Source of the DNA: a virus
Virus record (IMG/VR): IMGVR_UViG_3300044712_001570
Span: 1 to 64,000 of that record
Length of the DNA stretch: 64,000 bases
Reading direction: 5' to 3' (one strand)
The notes beneath the pieces are model-generated. The model was not told where the DNA came from. It did no database searches and saw only the letters and a list, made by a program, of their open reading frames with translations. Positions 15,389 to 22,620 of this stretch are shown piece after piece (the stretch's first letter is position 1; each line of letters starts with the position of its first letter). A program made the position numbers and the translations under genes.

Positions 15389-15835
15389 ATGAGTAACATT
15401 GATGCTGTTAAGTTAGGTGCCTTATTGGAGAAGGCCTTCCAAGACCCCCTATTCCCTACCCTACAACCCTTTCCACCTAGGGATAATGATAATAACGAGC
15501 TAGCTATCATTCAAGCAGCATATCAACAAGCTAAGGATATGGAACGCTTGAATGCTAAGATTGATGCCTTAGAAGTGAAGGCTAGAACTGTTATACCATC
15601 CCCTATTATTATACCTGCAAAGCCCGCTATCATATGGCCACAGCGTGAAGCCTATGAAGCAGAAGAACTCCTAGGGTGGCTTAGGGAGCTAAGACTACTA
15701 AAAACTGATAAAGAATACGAAAGATTATTAAGGTTAGCAGGAGCAGAGGATTTTAACCTATACCGGCAAACTCCATTACCTCCAGAAGAAAGTGCAGAGC
15801 AAAGGATACGCAGGAAGTATGGCGCAATCTTTTAG
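15389..15835 (+). CDS. Hypothetical coiled-coil/proline-linker protein
   Basis: A 148-residue protein with an N-terminal helix (KLGALLEKAFQD), a coiled segment (QQAKDMERLNAKIDALEVKA), a Pro/Ile linker (VIPSPIIIPAKPAIIWP), and a Leu/Glu-rich helix (EELLGWLRELRLLKTDKEY). No enzyme motif. Probably an adaptor or oligomeric protein (inference). Confidence 0.55.
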   Translation: MSNIDAVKLGALLEKAFQDPLFPTLQPFPPRDNDNNELAIIQAAYQQAKDMERLNAKIDALEVKARTVIPSPIIIPAKPAIIWPQREAYEAEELLGWLRELRLLKTDKEYERLLRLAGAEDFNLYRQTPLPPEESAEQRIRRKYGAIF

Positions 15836-15848
15836 ATAGGAGGTAAAT

Positions 15849-16034
15849 ATGTGCGAATACTGCAGAAGCAATAAGAACAAGCCTATTGAATACATCAAAA
15901 GATGCTCTTGGTGTGACCGCACTCAATCCGAGTCGGGTACTCCTTTCATGGAGATAGATTCCCAAGAGGGGCTACTACTCGCCTGTAGTGCATGCCAAGG
16001 TAAACGAGTTCGAAGAACAATGTCTGGATGGTAG
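15849..16034 (+). CDS. Small zinc-ribbon protein
   Basis: A 61-residue protein with three Cys pairs: MCEYCRS, RCSWCDRT and LACSACQGKR. Two of them can make one four-Cys zinc ribbon. It is preceded by GGCGCAATCTTTTAGATAGGAGG, which combines the recurrent leader motif and a strong Shine-Dalgarno sequence. One of several tiny zinc proteins in this operon. Confidence 0.65.
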   Translation: MCEYCRSNKNKPIEYIKRCSWCDRTQSESGTPFMEIDSQEGLLLACSACQGKRVRRTMSGW

Positions 16035-16045
16035 GAGTAACGGTT

Positions 16046-16252
16046 ATGGCAAACAGTACTGAGGTTGGTACAGTAAAGTTGATTAGAAAGACTGATAAGG
16101 CAATCCTTGTACAGTTCGATGAGGATGACACAGAGATGTGGATTCCAAACAGTGTAGTACACGAAGATAGTGAAGTCTTTGCAGGTATGGATGGTGATAC
16201 TGGTGAACTAGTTGTTATGGAGTGGTGGGCTAAGAAGGAAGGTTTAGTATAA
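16046..16252 (+). CDS. Small protein with 'WIPxS...GDTGxLVV' domain
   Basis: A 68-residue single-domain protein starting MANSTEVGTVKLI. GGAG stands eight bases before the ATG at 16046; an earlier ATG at 16028 is too close to it. The motif order AILVQF, MWIPNSVVHEDSEV, GDTGELVVMEWWAKKEGL is shared with residues 32-95 of the protein at 20221-20724. This domain is common in phages and bacteria and has no known function that I can name. Overlaps the deaminase start by one base. Confidence 0.65.
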   Translation: MANSTEVGTVKLIRKTDKAILVQFDEDDTEMWIPNSVVHEDSEVFAGMDGDTGELVVMEWWAKKEGLV

Positions 16253-16794
16253 TGCCAATACTAAACAATAAGTGGGCTCACCACTACCTAGGGCTTGCCT
16301 ATAAGACTGCATCCCTATCCAAGGACCCTTCCACTAAGGTAGGTGCGGTAATCGTAGGCAAGCGCAAAGAAGTGCGTTCTACTGGTTATAATGGCTTCCC
16401 TAGGGGTATCGAAGATAGAGCCATTAGGTTTGCTAGTAGGGAGGAAAAGCTACTCTACACCATACATGCAGAGGCCAATAGCCTTTATAATGCCTTACTA
16501 ACCGGAGTTAGCGTCGAAGGTTCCATTATTGTTACAACCCACTTCCCTTGTACCGAATGTGCAAAGGCTATCATTCAATGTGGTATCACTGAGGTTATAA
16601 GTGATATGCCCTCAAGTGATTACCTCGATCGGTGGGAGCAATCTATTAGGCATGCAAACAGCCTATTCATGGAAGCTGGTGTCTCCTGTGCATTCTTTAG
16701 CTACTTTAGAGGGTTAGAGTCTGGAAGCTTCGTTGATGTATCCACAGTACTCACAGATAGGCAATCAAGTCGGGGATGGCGAGAACATGGATAA
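16252..16794 (+). CDS. dcd-like: Deoxycytidylate (dCMP) deaminase
   Basis: A 180-residue zinc enzyme converting dCMP to dUMP to feed thymidylate synthesis. The cytidine-deaminase motif is complete: His72 and Glu74 in IHAEAN, and Cys100 and Cys103 in FPCTECAKAIIQCG. STKVGAVIVG (27-36) is the usual substrate-side strand, and the GYNGFPRGIED loop (45-55) is characteristic of the dCMP branch. No thymidylate synthase is present in this window, so the product probably joins a host or distant phage pathway. Confidence 0.93.
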   Translation: MPILNNKWAHHYLGLAYKTASLSKDPSTKVGAVIVGKRKEVRSTGYNGFPRGIEDRAIRFASREEKLLYTIHAEANSLYNALLTGVSVEGSIIVTTHFPCTECAKAIIQCGITEVISDMPSSDYLDRWEQSIRHANSLFMEAGVSCAFFSYFRGLESGSFVDVSTVLTDRQSSRGWREHG

Positions 16795-17284
16795 CATGCG
16801 GGGTTGTGTACCATTTGAGTTATATAGCTATAAAGGTGATGCATATAAGACTGCTCTGCGAAGGTGCACATTCACCACTATAGAGTTATCCTACCCACTT
16901 GTACCTGTATGTTTATCTAAAGTAGTCACTACTATCTTAGAGAAAGGAGTGGATGACCCATACGTCATATGGGAGTATGCATTTCAAACTATTGTGGATA
17001 CTACAATGTTTTCAGTTGTATCTGATATAGGTACAGGTAATAAGAAAATACCAGTTATAGGGTACTTAGAATTTGATATGTGCAATAAGTCTGTTGCTTA
17101 TGAACGAGCACAAGCCATACTATCCGTCCTTGAGCTAGCTAGTGAAGGTTCTGGGACTACTAGGTTCAAGGCTGTTATAGATGCCTGTATAACTATGAAT
17201 CCTTTTATCAAAAGCTATATAGATTGGTTTCATATCCTAGACCTGCATTATGCTTGGTCTGCTGCATATAGGTGGAATAGATAG
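16787..17284 (+). CDS. Hypothetical 165-residue protein
   Basis: Unknown. MDNMRGCVPFELYSYKGDA starts at 16787, overlapping the deaminase stop by 8 bases; the frame extends upstream inside the deaminase gene but lacks a good ribosome site there. The sequence is mixed alpha/beta with Tyr/Trp-rich end (DWFHILDLHYAWSAAYRW). No motif is recognised. Confidence 0.6.
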   Translation: MDNMRGCVPFELYSYKGDAYKTALRRCTFTTIELSYPLVPVCLSKVVTTILEKGVDDPYVIWEYAFQTIVDTTMFSVVSDIGTGNKKIPVIGYLEFDMCNKSVAYERAQAILSVLELASEGSGTTRFKAVIDACITMNPFIKSYIDWFHILDLHYAWSAAYRWNR

Positions 17285-17293
17285 GATGATGAT

Positions 17294-17464
17294 ATGAAAG
17301 ACTTTAATATTCATATAGAGTTCAAACTCGAAGATATGTGGGTTGGTGTCTACTGGAAGTCTAAGTATAAAGCTTCCAATCTTACTAGGCACATCGATAT
17401 ATGGGTATGCTTACTTCCCTGCCTACCTATTCATATTAGCTATTATAAGGACTTATTAGAATGA
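17294..17464 (+). CDS. Small protein, 56 residues
   Basis: Reads MKDFNIHIEFKLEDMWVGV, YWKSK, a variable middle, then HIDIWVCLLPCLPIHISYY. Its stop overlaps the next ATG (ATGA), which supports coding. The strand pattern with WVG(V)YW and W-CLLP-PIH resembles a widespread tiny phage protein, seen by eye only. It fills what would otherwise be a 175-base gap. Confidence 0.65.
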   Translation: MKDFNIHIEFKLEDMWVGVYWKSKYKASNLTRHIDIWVCLLPCLPIHISYYKDLLE

Positions 17465-18108
17465 TGACCTATAGTAGGAATAATGATATGGTCTATGAGA
17501 TACATGGGATGGTAGGGGCTATTGACCCTGCTACTAACAATATGATAAATAACCATCGAGAAGAGCTAAGGAGAATACATAGGGCTTGCTGTAAGATGGT
17601 ATCTGGTAAGGATACTAAAACCAATCATCGTATTGGTACCCTATGGCGAAGGCTTATGTATACCTCCTCATGGTTTGCTGAGGATACTTTAGAGAGTTCT
17701 ACCTATGATAGGTATAAGTACACCTATGATAGGTCTACTAAGATGGAGCGAAGTATAGGTAACAGCTTATGCTTACTGATAAGCATACTGCATGTTCCCG
17801 TGGATGATATAAAACCTTTAATAGCTCCAGAGCTAGCACCTGAGATGCATAACTCACCTAGGTTTCTTCAACTCGAAGACCACGCTGGATGGTTCGAACC
17901 TATAGTATATCAAAAGCTATTGACCCATAAAAGACTTATATCCCTGCTAGTTCGAGATGGTGAGCTAAAGTATGCTAATAAGCTTATGGAGGGTATGAGC
18001 TTCAATACAGTAGGTCTCAAAGAGACCGCTATAGATAACCTTAAAGCTATGCAGGCTTTATTGCATATCTATAGGGAGGAGATGATTGAGTTCGAGATAC
18101 CATTCTAA
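17461..18108 (+). CDS. Hypothetical helical protein
   Basis: A 215-residue, mostly helical protein (NHREELRRIHRACCKM, NSLCLLISILHVPVDDIK, LKAMQALLHIYREEMIEF). There is no membrane segment, metal motif or P-loop. Expressed by overlap with the preceding small gene. Confidence 0.6.
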   Translation: MMTYSRNNDMVYEIHGMVGAIDPATNNMINNHREELRRIHRACCKMVSGKDTKTNHRIGTLWRRLMYTSSWFAEDTLESSTYDRYKYTYDRSTKMERSIGNSLCLLISILHVPVDDIKPLIAPELAPEMHNSPRFLQLEDHAGWFEPIVYQKLLTHKRLISLLVRDGELKYANKLMEGMSFNTVGLKETAIDNLKAMQALLHIYREEMIEFEIPF

Positions 18109-18137
18109 GGTGCAACCTATTAGGTAGGAGGTTAGAG

Positions 18138-18563
18138 ATGATTCAAGTTATCATGCATCTGGTTTACCATATTAGTATCCTGGCAGTAAAGCTAGCACGT
18201 GCGGAAGATACCATAGCTGCACTCCAGAAGCAGCTCCAAGCCATGGCAAAGGATAGTGAACCTAAGCCAAGTGTAAGTGATATGGTCGATACGTTTTATA
18301 AGGATAAAGAGCCCTTAGTTTACTGTGTCACTAAACCAGATTGGAAGTGTATTTATAACCTTAAGGAATCTGCAGAGGGATTCCATCTATGTAAAAGCAA
18401 TGCAGACTGCTCACATAAAGCCATAGCACGGCATGATGATAAGTGGGAGTGTGCTAGCTGTACTCATATAGAGCATTGTGACCCTAGCATTGCACTTCGC
18501 TTTCATACAAGCAATACTGCTGCATGTACTCTCTACACAGAGAAGAAAGAAGAAAGCCAATGA
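18138..18563 (+). CDS. Hypothetical coiled-coil, Cys-rich protein
   Basis: A 141-residue protein. The first 45 residues form a hydrophobic then coiled helix (HLVYHISILAVKLARAEDTI, AALQKQLQAMA). The second half has Cys/His pairs (HLCKSNADCSHKAI, WECASCTHIEHCD) fitting one or two zinc sites. It is preceded by GGTGCAACCTATTAGGTAGGAGG, another copy of the recurrent leader motif plus Shine-Dalgarno. Overlaps the lipoprotein start (ATGA). Confidence 0.6.
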   Translation: MIQVIMHLVYHISILAVKLARAEDTIAALQKQLQAMAKDSEPKPSVSDMVDTFYKDKEPLVYCVTKPDWKCIYNLKESAEGFHLCKSNADCSHKAIARHDDKWECASCTHIEHCDPSIALRFHTSNTAACTLYTEKKEESQ

Positions 18564-18718
18564 AGACCATCCTTGTTATTGCAATCTTATTTATAGCCGC
18601 ATGTTCCCCATGGTGGACCAAACCAGTATGCGATTGCGTACAACCCGATGGCACATGCTGCAACACTCCCTCTCCAGTACCCATGACCAGTAGGAGCACC
18701 AATGCGACAACCAAGTAA
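18560..18718 (+). CDS. Small predicted lipoprotein
   Basis: A 52-residue protein beginning MKTILVIAILFIAACSPWW; lipobox IAAC puts the lipidated Cys at residue 15. The short mature part has CDC and TCC pairs and a Thr/Ser end. The size and overlap with both neighbours recall Rz1-type spanin lipoproteins, which are often nested in a partner gene. However, the upstream gene is not a clear i-spanin, so lysis function is only a possibility. Confidence 0.6.
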   Translation: MKTILVIAILFIAACSPWWTKPVCDCVQPDGTCCNTPSPVPMTSRSTNATTK

Positions 18719-19379
18719 GGAAGAAGTAGAGCTTTATACGAATGCCCTACGAGTTAAGAAGCTAACACCTGCTCAAGTAGATACTATGGTAGCAGTATGC
18801 AGTAGACATGCTTTAGTCTCTATAGCGTATAGTGATGATGCATCCACTAGTACTATCATAAAGTATATGTATGATACATATCTAGGGTTCAACCTTAATG
18901 ACTTCAGTACACTAGCATTACTATGCAGAGCCCTAGGCAATAGTGAGCATCATATAGTATCCCCATTGGAGCTGCTTATGACAGTTACTGCATTCCTATC
19001 CGAGATACCGATCGAGGTTAAGGAGGGGCAAGCACCAGAGGAGTCAAAGGGGAGTAACCCTGTTACAATCTATTGGCTCATTAGAAGAATCAATCCAGCC
19101 TTCGAGGATAAAGGGGACTGGATGTATTACGCTTGTCACCTTAAAGATGTAAAGGAATCACCATGGATGCGATGGAGTTCATTCCATATCTTTAATGATG
19201 ATAGAGTTCCTATGTATGGTTCTAGGGATTCCGCTAGAGCTAAGGCTCGCAGCCTTATGGATAGAGAGCCACAGTATGCATATGATATAGTTGAAGTATC
19301 CTTCGATGGTAGTACTTGGACACTGCTACCTAATGCAGAACGGGTGCAACCTTGGGAGGCTAACGTTAAAGACCGTTAG
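18702..19379 (+). CDS. Hypothetical protein, last gene before a terminator
   Basis: A 225-residue protein of unknown function. An N-terminal helical part (TNALRVKKLTPAQVDTMVAV) precedes a C-terminal beta-rich part with SSFHIFNDDRVPMYGSRDSA and EVSFDGSTWTLLPNAERV. That end looks like a small domain for displaying a value next to 'DGSTW'. It closes the operon: a strong terminator starts 45 bases after its stop. Confidence 0.6.
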   Translation: MRQPSKEEVELYTNALRVKKLTPAQVDTMVAVCSRHALVSIAYSDDASTSTIIKYMYDTYLGFNLNDFSTLALLCRALGNSEHHIVSPLELLMTVTAFLSEIPIEVKEGQAPEESKGSNPVTIYWLIRRINPAFEDKGDWMYYACHLKDVKESPWMRWSSFHIFNDDRVPMYGSRDSARAKARSLMDREPQYAYDIVEVSFDGSTWTLLPNAERVQPWEANVKDR

Positions 19380-19394
19380 CATACACATAAGACT

Positions 19395-19477
19395 TCCTGC
19401 CTATTGCCAAGATAGGTAGGACCGCGACTCAACACCATTACCTCCTACCCCCTCGGTGTTGAGTCGCTTTTATTTTT
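19395..19477 (+). terminator. Strong rho-independent terminator with preceding stem
   Basis: GCGACTCAACACC (19424-19436) pairs over all 13 positions with GGTGTTGAGTCGC (19455-19467), followed by TTTTATTTTT. A second stem, CCTGCCTAT against ATAGGTAGG (19395-19419), stands just before it. It ends the 6680-19379 transcription unit. Confidence 0.9.
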
Positions 19478-19509
19478 GGCGCAATCTCTAAGGTAAGAGG
19501 TAAAAGCAA

Positions 19510-19986
19510 ATGATTCCTATCAAGTACAAGGAAGTTCTGGTTCCTATAGACATTAAGACCTTGCGAGTAGGGGATACACTAAGGTGTACCAAACGCTACT
19601 TTGATAAAGCTAAAGGTTGTAATGTAATAGTACAATCAATAGATACCAACGACGTACGCTCGGTATGTATTGATTATGATAGCCATGGTGGTCGATGGGT
19701 ATGGAATCACCAGTTAGTAAAGCGCTTCATGAGAGTCACCAGGGTTATTGACTTCAAGTGGGTATGGCAAATAGGTAGCAAGTATACTTGTGCAGTTGGC
19801 AACTTCTGGCTTCATGCCTTTATCAACCCGCTTACCCATAGATGGTCCTGGAGAATATCCGAGTATGAGAACGGGCGAGTAGGTGATATTAGCAAGATAA
19901 TGCTTCTTGGTAATGCCAATAGTCAGGAGGAAGCTATGCATGCTGCAGAGTGCTTTTGCTCCATGCTATGTGAGGTAAGGTTATGA
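19510..19986 (+). CDS. Hypothetical 158-residue protein
   Basis: A beta-rich protein with RVGDTLRCTKRYFDKAKG near the start and many Trp later (FKWVWQIGSKYTCAV, HRWSWRISEYE). It is the first gene after the strong terminator. Its upstream GGCGCAATCTCTAAGGTAAGAGG holds the recurrent leader motif and ribosome site, so a new promoter probably lies near the terminator. Function unknown. Confidence 0.6.
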   Translation: MIPIKYKEVLVPIDIKTLRVGDTLRCTKRYFDKAKGCNVIVQSIDTNDVRSVCIDYDSHGGRWVWNHQLVKRFMRVTRVIDFKWVWQIGSKYTCAVGNFWLHAFINPLTHRWSWRISEYENGRVGDISKIMLLGNANSQEEAMHAAECFCSMLCEVRL

Positions 19987-20243
19987 CAGCAGAGGATATA
20001 CTCATTAGTGTATATCTTGCTAGGTTAGAGGTTCGAAAGGCTAGGCGTGCTGTTAAGGAAAGCTTGGACTTAGAGGACCCAGAGTTCGACCCTGAGAATC
20101 CCAAGCATACGGAGCATACCCTAAGGCTAAAGGAAGCCCAACGGGTTCTAAAGAACTTAGCTATAAGGGCAAGACATCTATGCATAAAGAGGCTAAAGGA
20201 AGGATATCAGGTGAAAGCCTATGAGAGACTTTATATTCGATGA
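19983..20243 (+). CDS. Small helical protein
   Basis: An 86-residue basic, all-helical protein (ILISVYLARLEVRKARRAV, LRLKEAQRVLKNLAIRARHL). A short acidic stretch with DPEFDPENP separates two helices, suggesting a helical hairpin. Overlaps both neighbours. Function unknown. Confidence 0.55.
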   Translation: MTAEDILISVYLARLEVRKARRAVKESLDLEDPEFDPENPKHTEHTLRLKEAQRVLKNLAIRARHLCIKRLKEGYQVKAYERLYIR

Positions 20244-20724
20244 TATGGAGGATGTGTATCTAAGGTGTAGTCGAAACCCTAATACACATGACTTCTCGGA
20301 AGTACCAGGAGTATGCATAGGGGTAGTAAAGGTAATGCAAGTTACCTCTAAGGCTATGATGGCTGTAGTCGATGGGGTAGAGCATTGGTTCCCCTTTAGC
20401 CAGATACACGAGACATCCCCTATTAGACCTTTCATGTCGGAGGTAGGGGATACAGGTCTACTTGTTATAAGCAAGTGGCTTGCAAAGCAGAAGGAACTTA
20501 AAGAGGTTAAGGAAGAGGATAAGCTTCAAGCCTTAGTAGATGGCGCTCATATGCTAGCAAGAACCTTCTATGAGATGCAGGGCTTTATAGCTAATGAAGG
20601 CTTTAGGTTAGATAAAGCCTTGCATACTAGGGAGAAGATGTGTTGGCATATGGCGTGTAAAGCCTATGAGCTACTGCTAAAGACTGATATTGATGAAGTC
20701 ATCAAAGAGCTAGAGGAGGAGTAG
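20221..20724 (+). CDS. Protein with 'WFPxSQI...GDTGxLVI' domain and helical tail
   Basis: A 167-residue protein. Residues about 28-95 repeat the domain of the 16046-16252 product: IGVVKVMQVTSKAMMAVVDG, HWFPFSQIHE, GDTGLLVISKWLAKQKEL. The remaining 70 residues are helical (HMLARTFYEMQGFIANEGF). It may be a domain fused to an oligomerisation tail. The start overlaps the preceding gene by 23 bases. Confidence 0.65.
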   Translation: MRDFIFDDMEDVYLRCSRNPNTHDFSEVPGVCIGVVKVMQVTSKAMMAVVDGVEHWFPFSQIHETSPIRPFMSEVGDTGLLVISKWLAKQKELKEVKEEDKLQALVDGAHMLARTFYEMQGFIANEGFRLDKALHTREKMCWHMACKAYELLLKTDIDEVIKELEEE

Positions 20725-20725
20725 A

Positions 20726-20947
20726 ATGCCAACGTATGAATACAAGTGCCCTTTATGTGGAGTAGTCAAAGAGGTGGAACACTCAGTAGCAGAGCTGGAT
20801 AATATCGTTCTCCCCTGTAAACTATGCCTTGATGTAAGAAACAAGGCAGTTGAGATGAAACGACAGATTAGCACAAGTACCTCCTTTCGACTTGTAGGAG
20901 GTGGGTGGGCTGCGCATGGGTATGTAACACCAGGAGTTAATAAATGA
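20726..20947 (+). CDS. FmdB-type zinc-ribbon protein
   Basis: A 73-residue protein opening MPTYEYKCPLCGVVKEVEH, the signature start of the FmdB/CxxC-CxxC regulatory family. The second Cys pair is LPCKLCLD. The end (FRLVGGGWAAHGY) is also the FmdB 'F-x-L-x-GxGW' tail. Family members are small putative regulators of unknown mechanism. Confidence 0.85.
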   Translation: MPTYEYKCPLCGVVKEVEHSVAELDNIVLPCKLCLDVRNKAVEMKRQISTSTSFRLVGGGWAAHGYVTPGVNK

Positions 20948-21198
20948 GCAACGAGTATATGAATGGGTCTATTGCCTTGGAAAGGGCTAACCAAGCTTCC
21001 GTTGATTCCTTGAATAGATCAATAGCAGAGGTTAAACGGCAGGGAGTTAAGCTAGGTGCAGCTTCCTTGCTCTTAGAGATTATCCGAAGGAAAAGCATCC
21101 TTTGCCTTAGCTCTACGCTATATCCGCTAGGGCGAGCGATGGAGACTTTATGCTATGAAACAAGGGGTATCGGAAAAGGTAGGGAGTGTTGCACGTGA
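20944..21198 (+). CDS. Hypothetical 84-residue protein
   Basis: A small basic helical protein (ALERANQASVDSLNRSIAEV, ASLLLEIIRRKSILCL). No motif is recognised. It overlaps the FmdB-like gene by four bases (ATGA) and its end overlaps the following GTG start. Confidence 0.5.
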   Translation: MSNEYMNGSIALERANQASVDSLNRSIAEVKRQGVKLGAASLLLEIIRRKSILCLSSTLYPLGRAMETLCYETRGIGKGRECCT

Positions 21199-21704
21199 AA
21201 CATTATAGGGTTGTATCTGCTAGCGCTCCTAGCCTTGGAGGGGTAAACTTCCCCTTGTTTGGCAAGAGAGGTAAGGTGACTATGGGAGCATTTACCGATA
21301 AAACATATGGCTGGGTACTCAACGATAAGACCTGGTACAAGGTTTATATATGTATCTCAGAGAAACGAAAGGTTGCTGTAGTAGCTTTATTCCATGGTGA
21401 AGTGTTCTTTGACCTTGAATCTGGCTGGGAGATTAGCAGGGATAATATATGGGATATTCAAATACCCTGCAATATTAGGCTTAGACTATATACTGACCAG
21501 GGGAAAGTAGATAGAGAGCTACTCGATAGCTTGCAAGTACTGATGACTAAGTTCATAGTTCATCCGTCAAGTATGAGTCGTATGCACCAGCTTGAGTTGA
21601 AGGAACTGTTGAGTGCATGGGAGAGGGAGGAAAGGTCTACTTTAGTGACTAAAGAGATGCCAGTCTATATCACGGGGGATTGTAAAGAGGTTGGTGGAGG
21701 GTGA
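21195..21704 (+). CDS. Hypothetical 169-residue protein
   Basis: The GTG at 21195 is preferred since AGGGAG lies eight bases upstream; a GTG at 21186 is in frame. The protein has a beta-rich first part (WVLNDKTWYKVYICISEKR, VAVVALFHGEVFFDLESGW) and a helical end (LQVLMTKFIVHPSSM). It is the last gene of the operon before a bidirectional terminator. Function unknown. Confidence 0.6.
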   Translation: MKHYRVVSASAPSLGGVNFPLFGKRGKVTMGAFTDKTYGWVLNDKTWYKVYICISEKRKVAVVALFHGEVFFDLESGWEISRDNIWDIQIPCNIRLRLYTDQGKVDRELLDSLQVLMTKFIVHPSSMSRMHQLELKELLSAWEREERSTLVTKEMPVYITGDCKEVGGG

Positions 21705-21751
21705 CCGATTCGTCCGCTTAAATGCTAGTAGAGCTATTATTAAAGCATAAA

Positions 21752-21777
21752 AGCCCTCTGTTTGGTAACAGGGGGCT
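21752..21777. terminator. Bidirectional terminator between convergent operons
   Basis: AGCCCTCTGTT (21752-21762) pairs with AACAGGGGGCT (21767-21777) over 11 positions with loop TGGT. On the minus strand the stem is followed by TTTTATG; on the plus strand by an AT-rich run reaching TTTT at 21785. It separates 21195-21704 (+) from 21803-21988 (-). Confidence 0.8.
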
Positions 21778-21802
21778 ATATACATTTTGGGTATTGGCTT
21801 AG

Positions 21803-21988
21803 CTATGGTGCTACATCTATCTGAAGTACTAGCTGCCTTGTATCATAATCATAGCTAGCTTGTATAAGGTGATAGGTAGTAGTACCATCTATAGAAACTA
21901 TCCTGAGGGTGTCTTCTTTTGTACCATCAAAACTTTCCTCAAGTACTGCTTTCACTAGTACTAGTAGGCCTTCTCGAACGTTACTCAT
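21803..21988 (-). CDS. Hypothetical 61-residue protein
   Basis: A small alpha/beta protein (REGLLVLVKAVLEESFDG, YHLIQASYDYDTRQLVLQID). It overlaps the upstream 57-residue gene by 8 bases. Last gene of a short minus-strand operon that ends at the 21752-21777 terminator. Unknown function. Confidence 0.55.
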   Translation of the reverse strand: MSNVREGLLVLVKAVLEESFDGTKEDTLRIVSIDGTTTYHLIQASYDYDTRQLVLQIDVAP

Positions 21989-22154
21989 TAGCTTTTCCTT
22001 TCACAGCAACTGGTCCATCTACTAGCTCGTAGTCGCCCTCATTAGTATCATGCCACTTCATTAGGGCATGTTCACTGTCGTATGCTTTGCAGTACCAATA
22101 GGCTTGGTGTGTTTCCTTGGTGTCGGCTGTATAGGTAATCCTAAACAGTTTCAT
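21981..22154 (-). CDS. Small protein, 57 residues
   Basis: Starts MKLFRITYTADTKETHQAYW, continues YCKAYDSEHALMKWHDTNEG and ends VKGKANE. The lengths of strands and the pattern F-R-I-T-Y suggest a compact ferredoxin-like or single-sheet protein. The stop overlaps the next gene's ATG, which supports translation. Function unknown. Confidence 0.6.
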   Translation of the reverse strand: MKLFRITYTADTKETHQAYWYCKAYDSEHALMKWHDTNEGDYELVDGPVAVKGKANE

Positions 22155-22159
22155 ACCTA

Positions 22160-22432
22160 CTACCTCCTAGCCCTTGCGAGGGCAGAACGAACGTTATTAA
22201 TAAAGCCAATCATGTCAGTATGATTAGCTTTCGATGTTATAATCCTTGGCTCGTGCTGGTCTACAAGTAGACCAATAGCATTAAGGCAAGTACGAAGCAC
22301 TCGCACTTCCGCCTTGAGCTTTGCGTTTTCAAGCCTAGTGTTAGCGCATATAGCGTTTAGGCATAACTCATTCATTGTTTTGGTTACCCTTTGCCCTATA
22401 GGCATATTAGGTACAGACGATGGTGTAGTCAT
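22160..22432 (-). CDS. Hypothetical coiled-coil protein
   Basis: A 90-residue helical protein: MNELCLNAICANTRLENAKL, then KAEVRVLRTCLNAIGLLV. The middle is a likely coiled coil and the tail is Arg/Ala-rich. It begins 28 bases after the tRNA-like structure at 22460-22595. Function unknown. Confidence 0.5.
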   Translation of the reverse strand: MTTPSSVPNMPIGQRVTKTMNELCLNAICANTRLENAKLKAEVRVLRTCLNAIGLLVDQHEPRIITSKANHTDMIGFINNVRSALARARR

Positions 22433-22459
22433 GGTTCCCCCTTGGTTGATTATTTAAAG

Positions 22460-22595
22460 AGCTGCTAGGGGGATTCGAACCCCCTAGAACCCCTTCGTTT
22501 ACACCAATGAATGCATGAAAAGGACCTTCATATGAAGGAATGAAAAGTATTGGCAACACTATATCATTCATTAGTATAAATTCTGTTCTCACAGC
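22460..22595 (-). ncRNA. Possible tRNA-like structure (weak)
   Basis: On the minus strand, GGGGG-TTCGAAT-CCCCC (22484-22468) is a perfect T-arm with canonical loop. TAGCAGC follows (22467-22461) and can pair at six of seven positions with GCTGTGA (22595-22589). Between them CTAATGAATG (22574-22565) pairs with CATTCATTGG (22513-22504) over 10 positions. That is the same acceptor, long helix, T-arm order as the element at 40982-41104. The T-stem also extends by CTA/TAG, so a plain hairpin is an equally good reading, or a decayed tRNA end such as an attachment-site core. Confidence 0.3.
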
Positions 22596-22620
22596 CATAG
22601 GGGAGGAAGCTCCCCTTGTG

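Noticed and set aside
22407-22598. A 63-residue minus-strand frame running through the T-arm hairpin
   Set aside because: It contains GGSNPPSSS, the typical spurious translation of a tRNA-like 3' end, has no ribosome site and no company.
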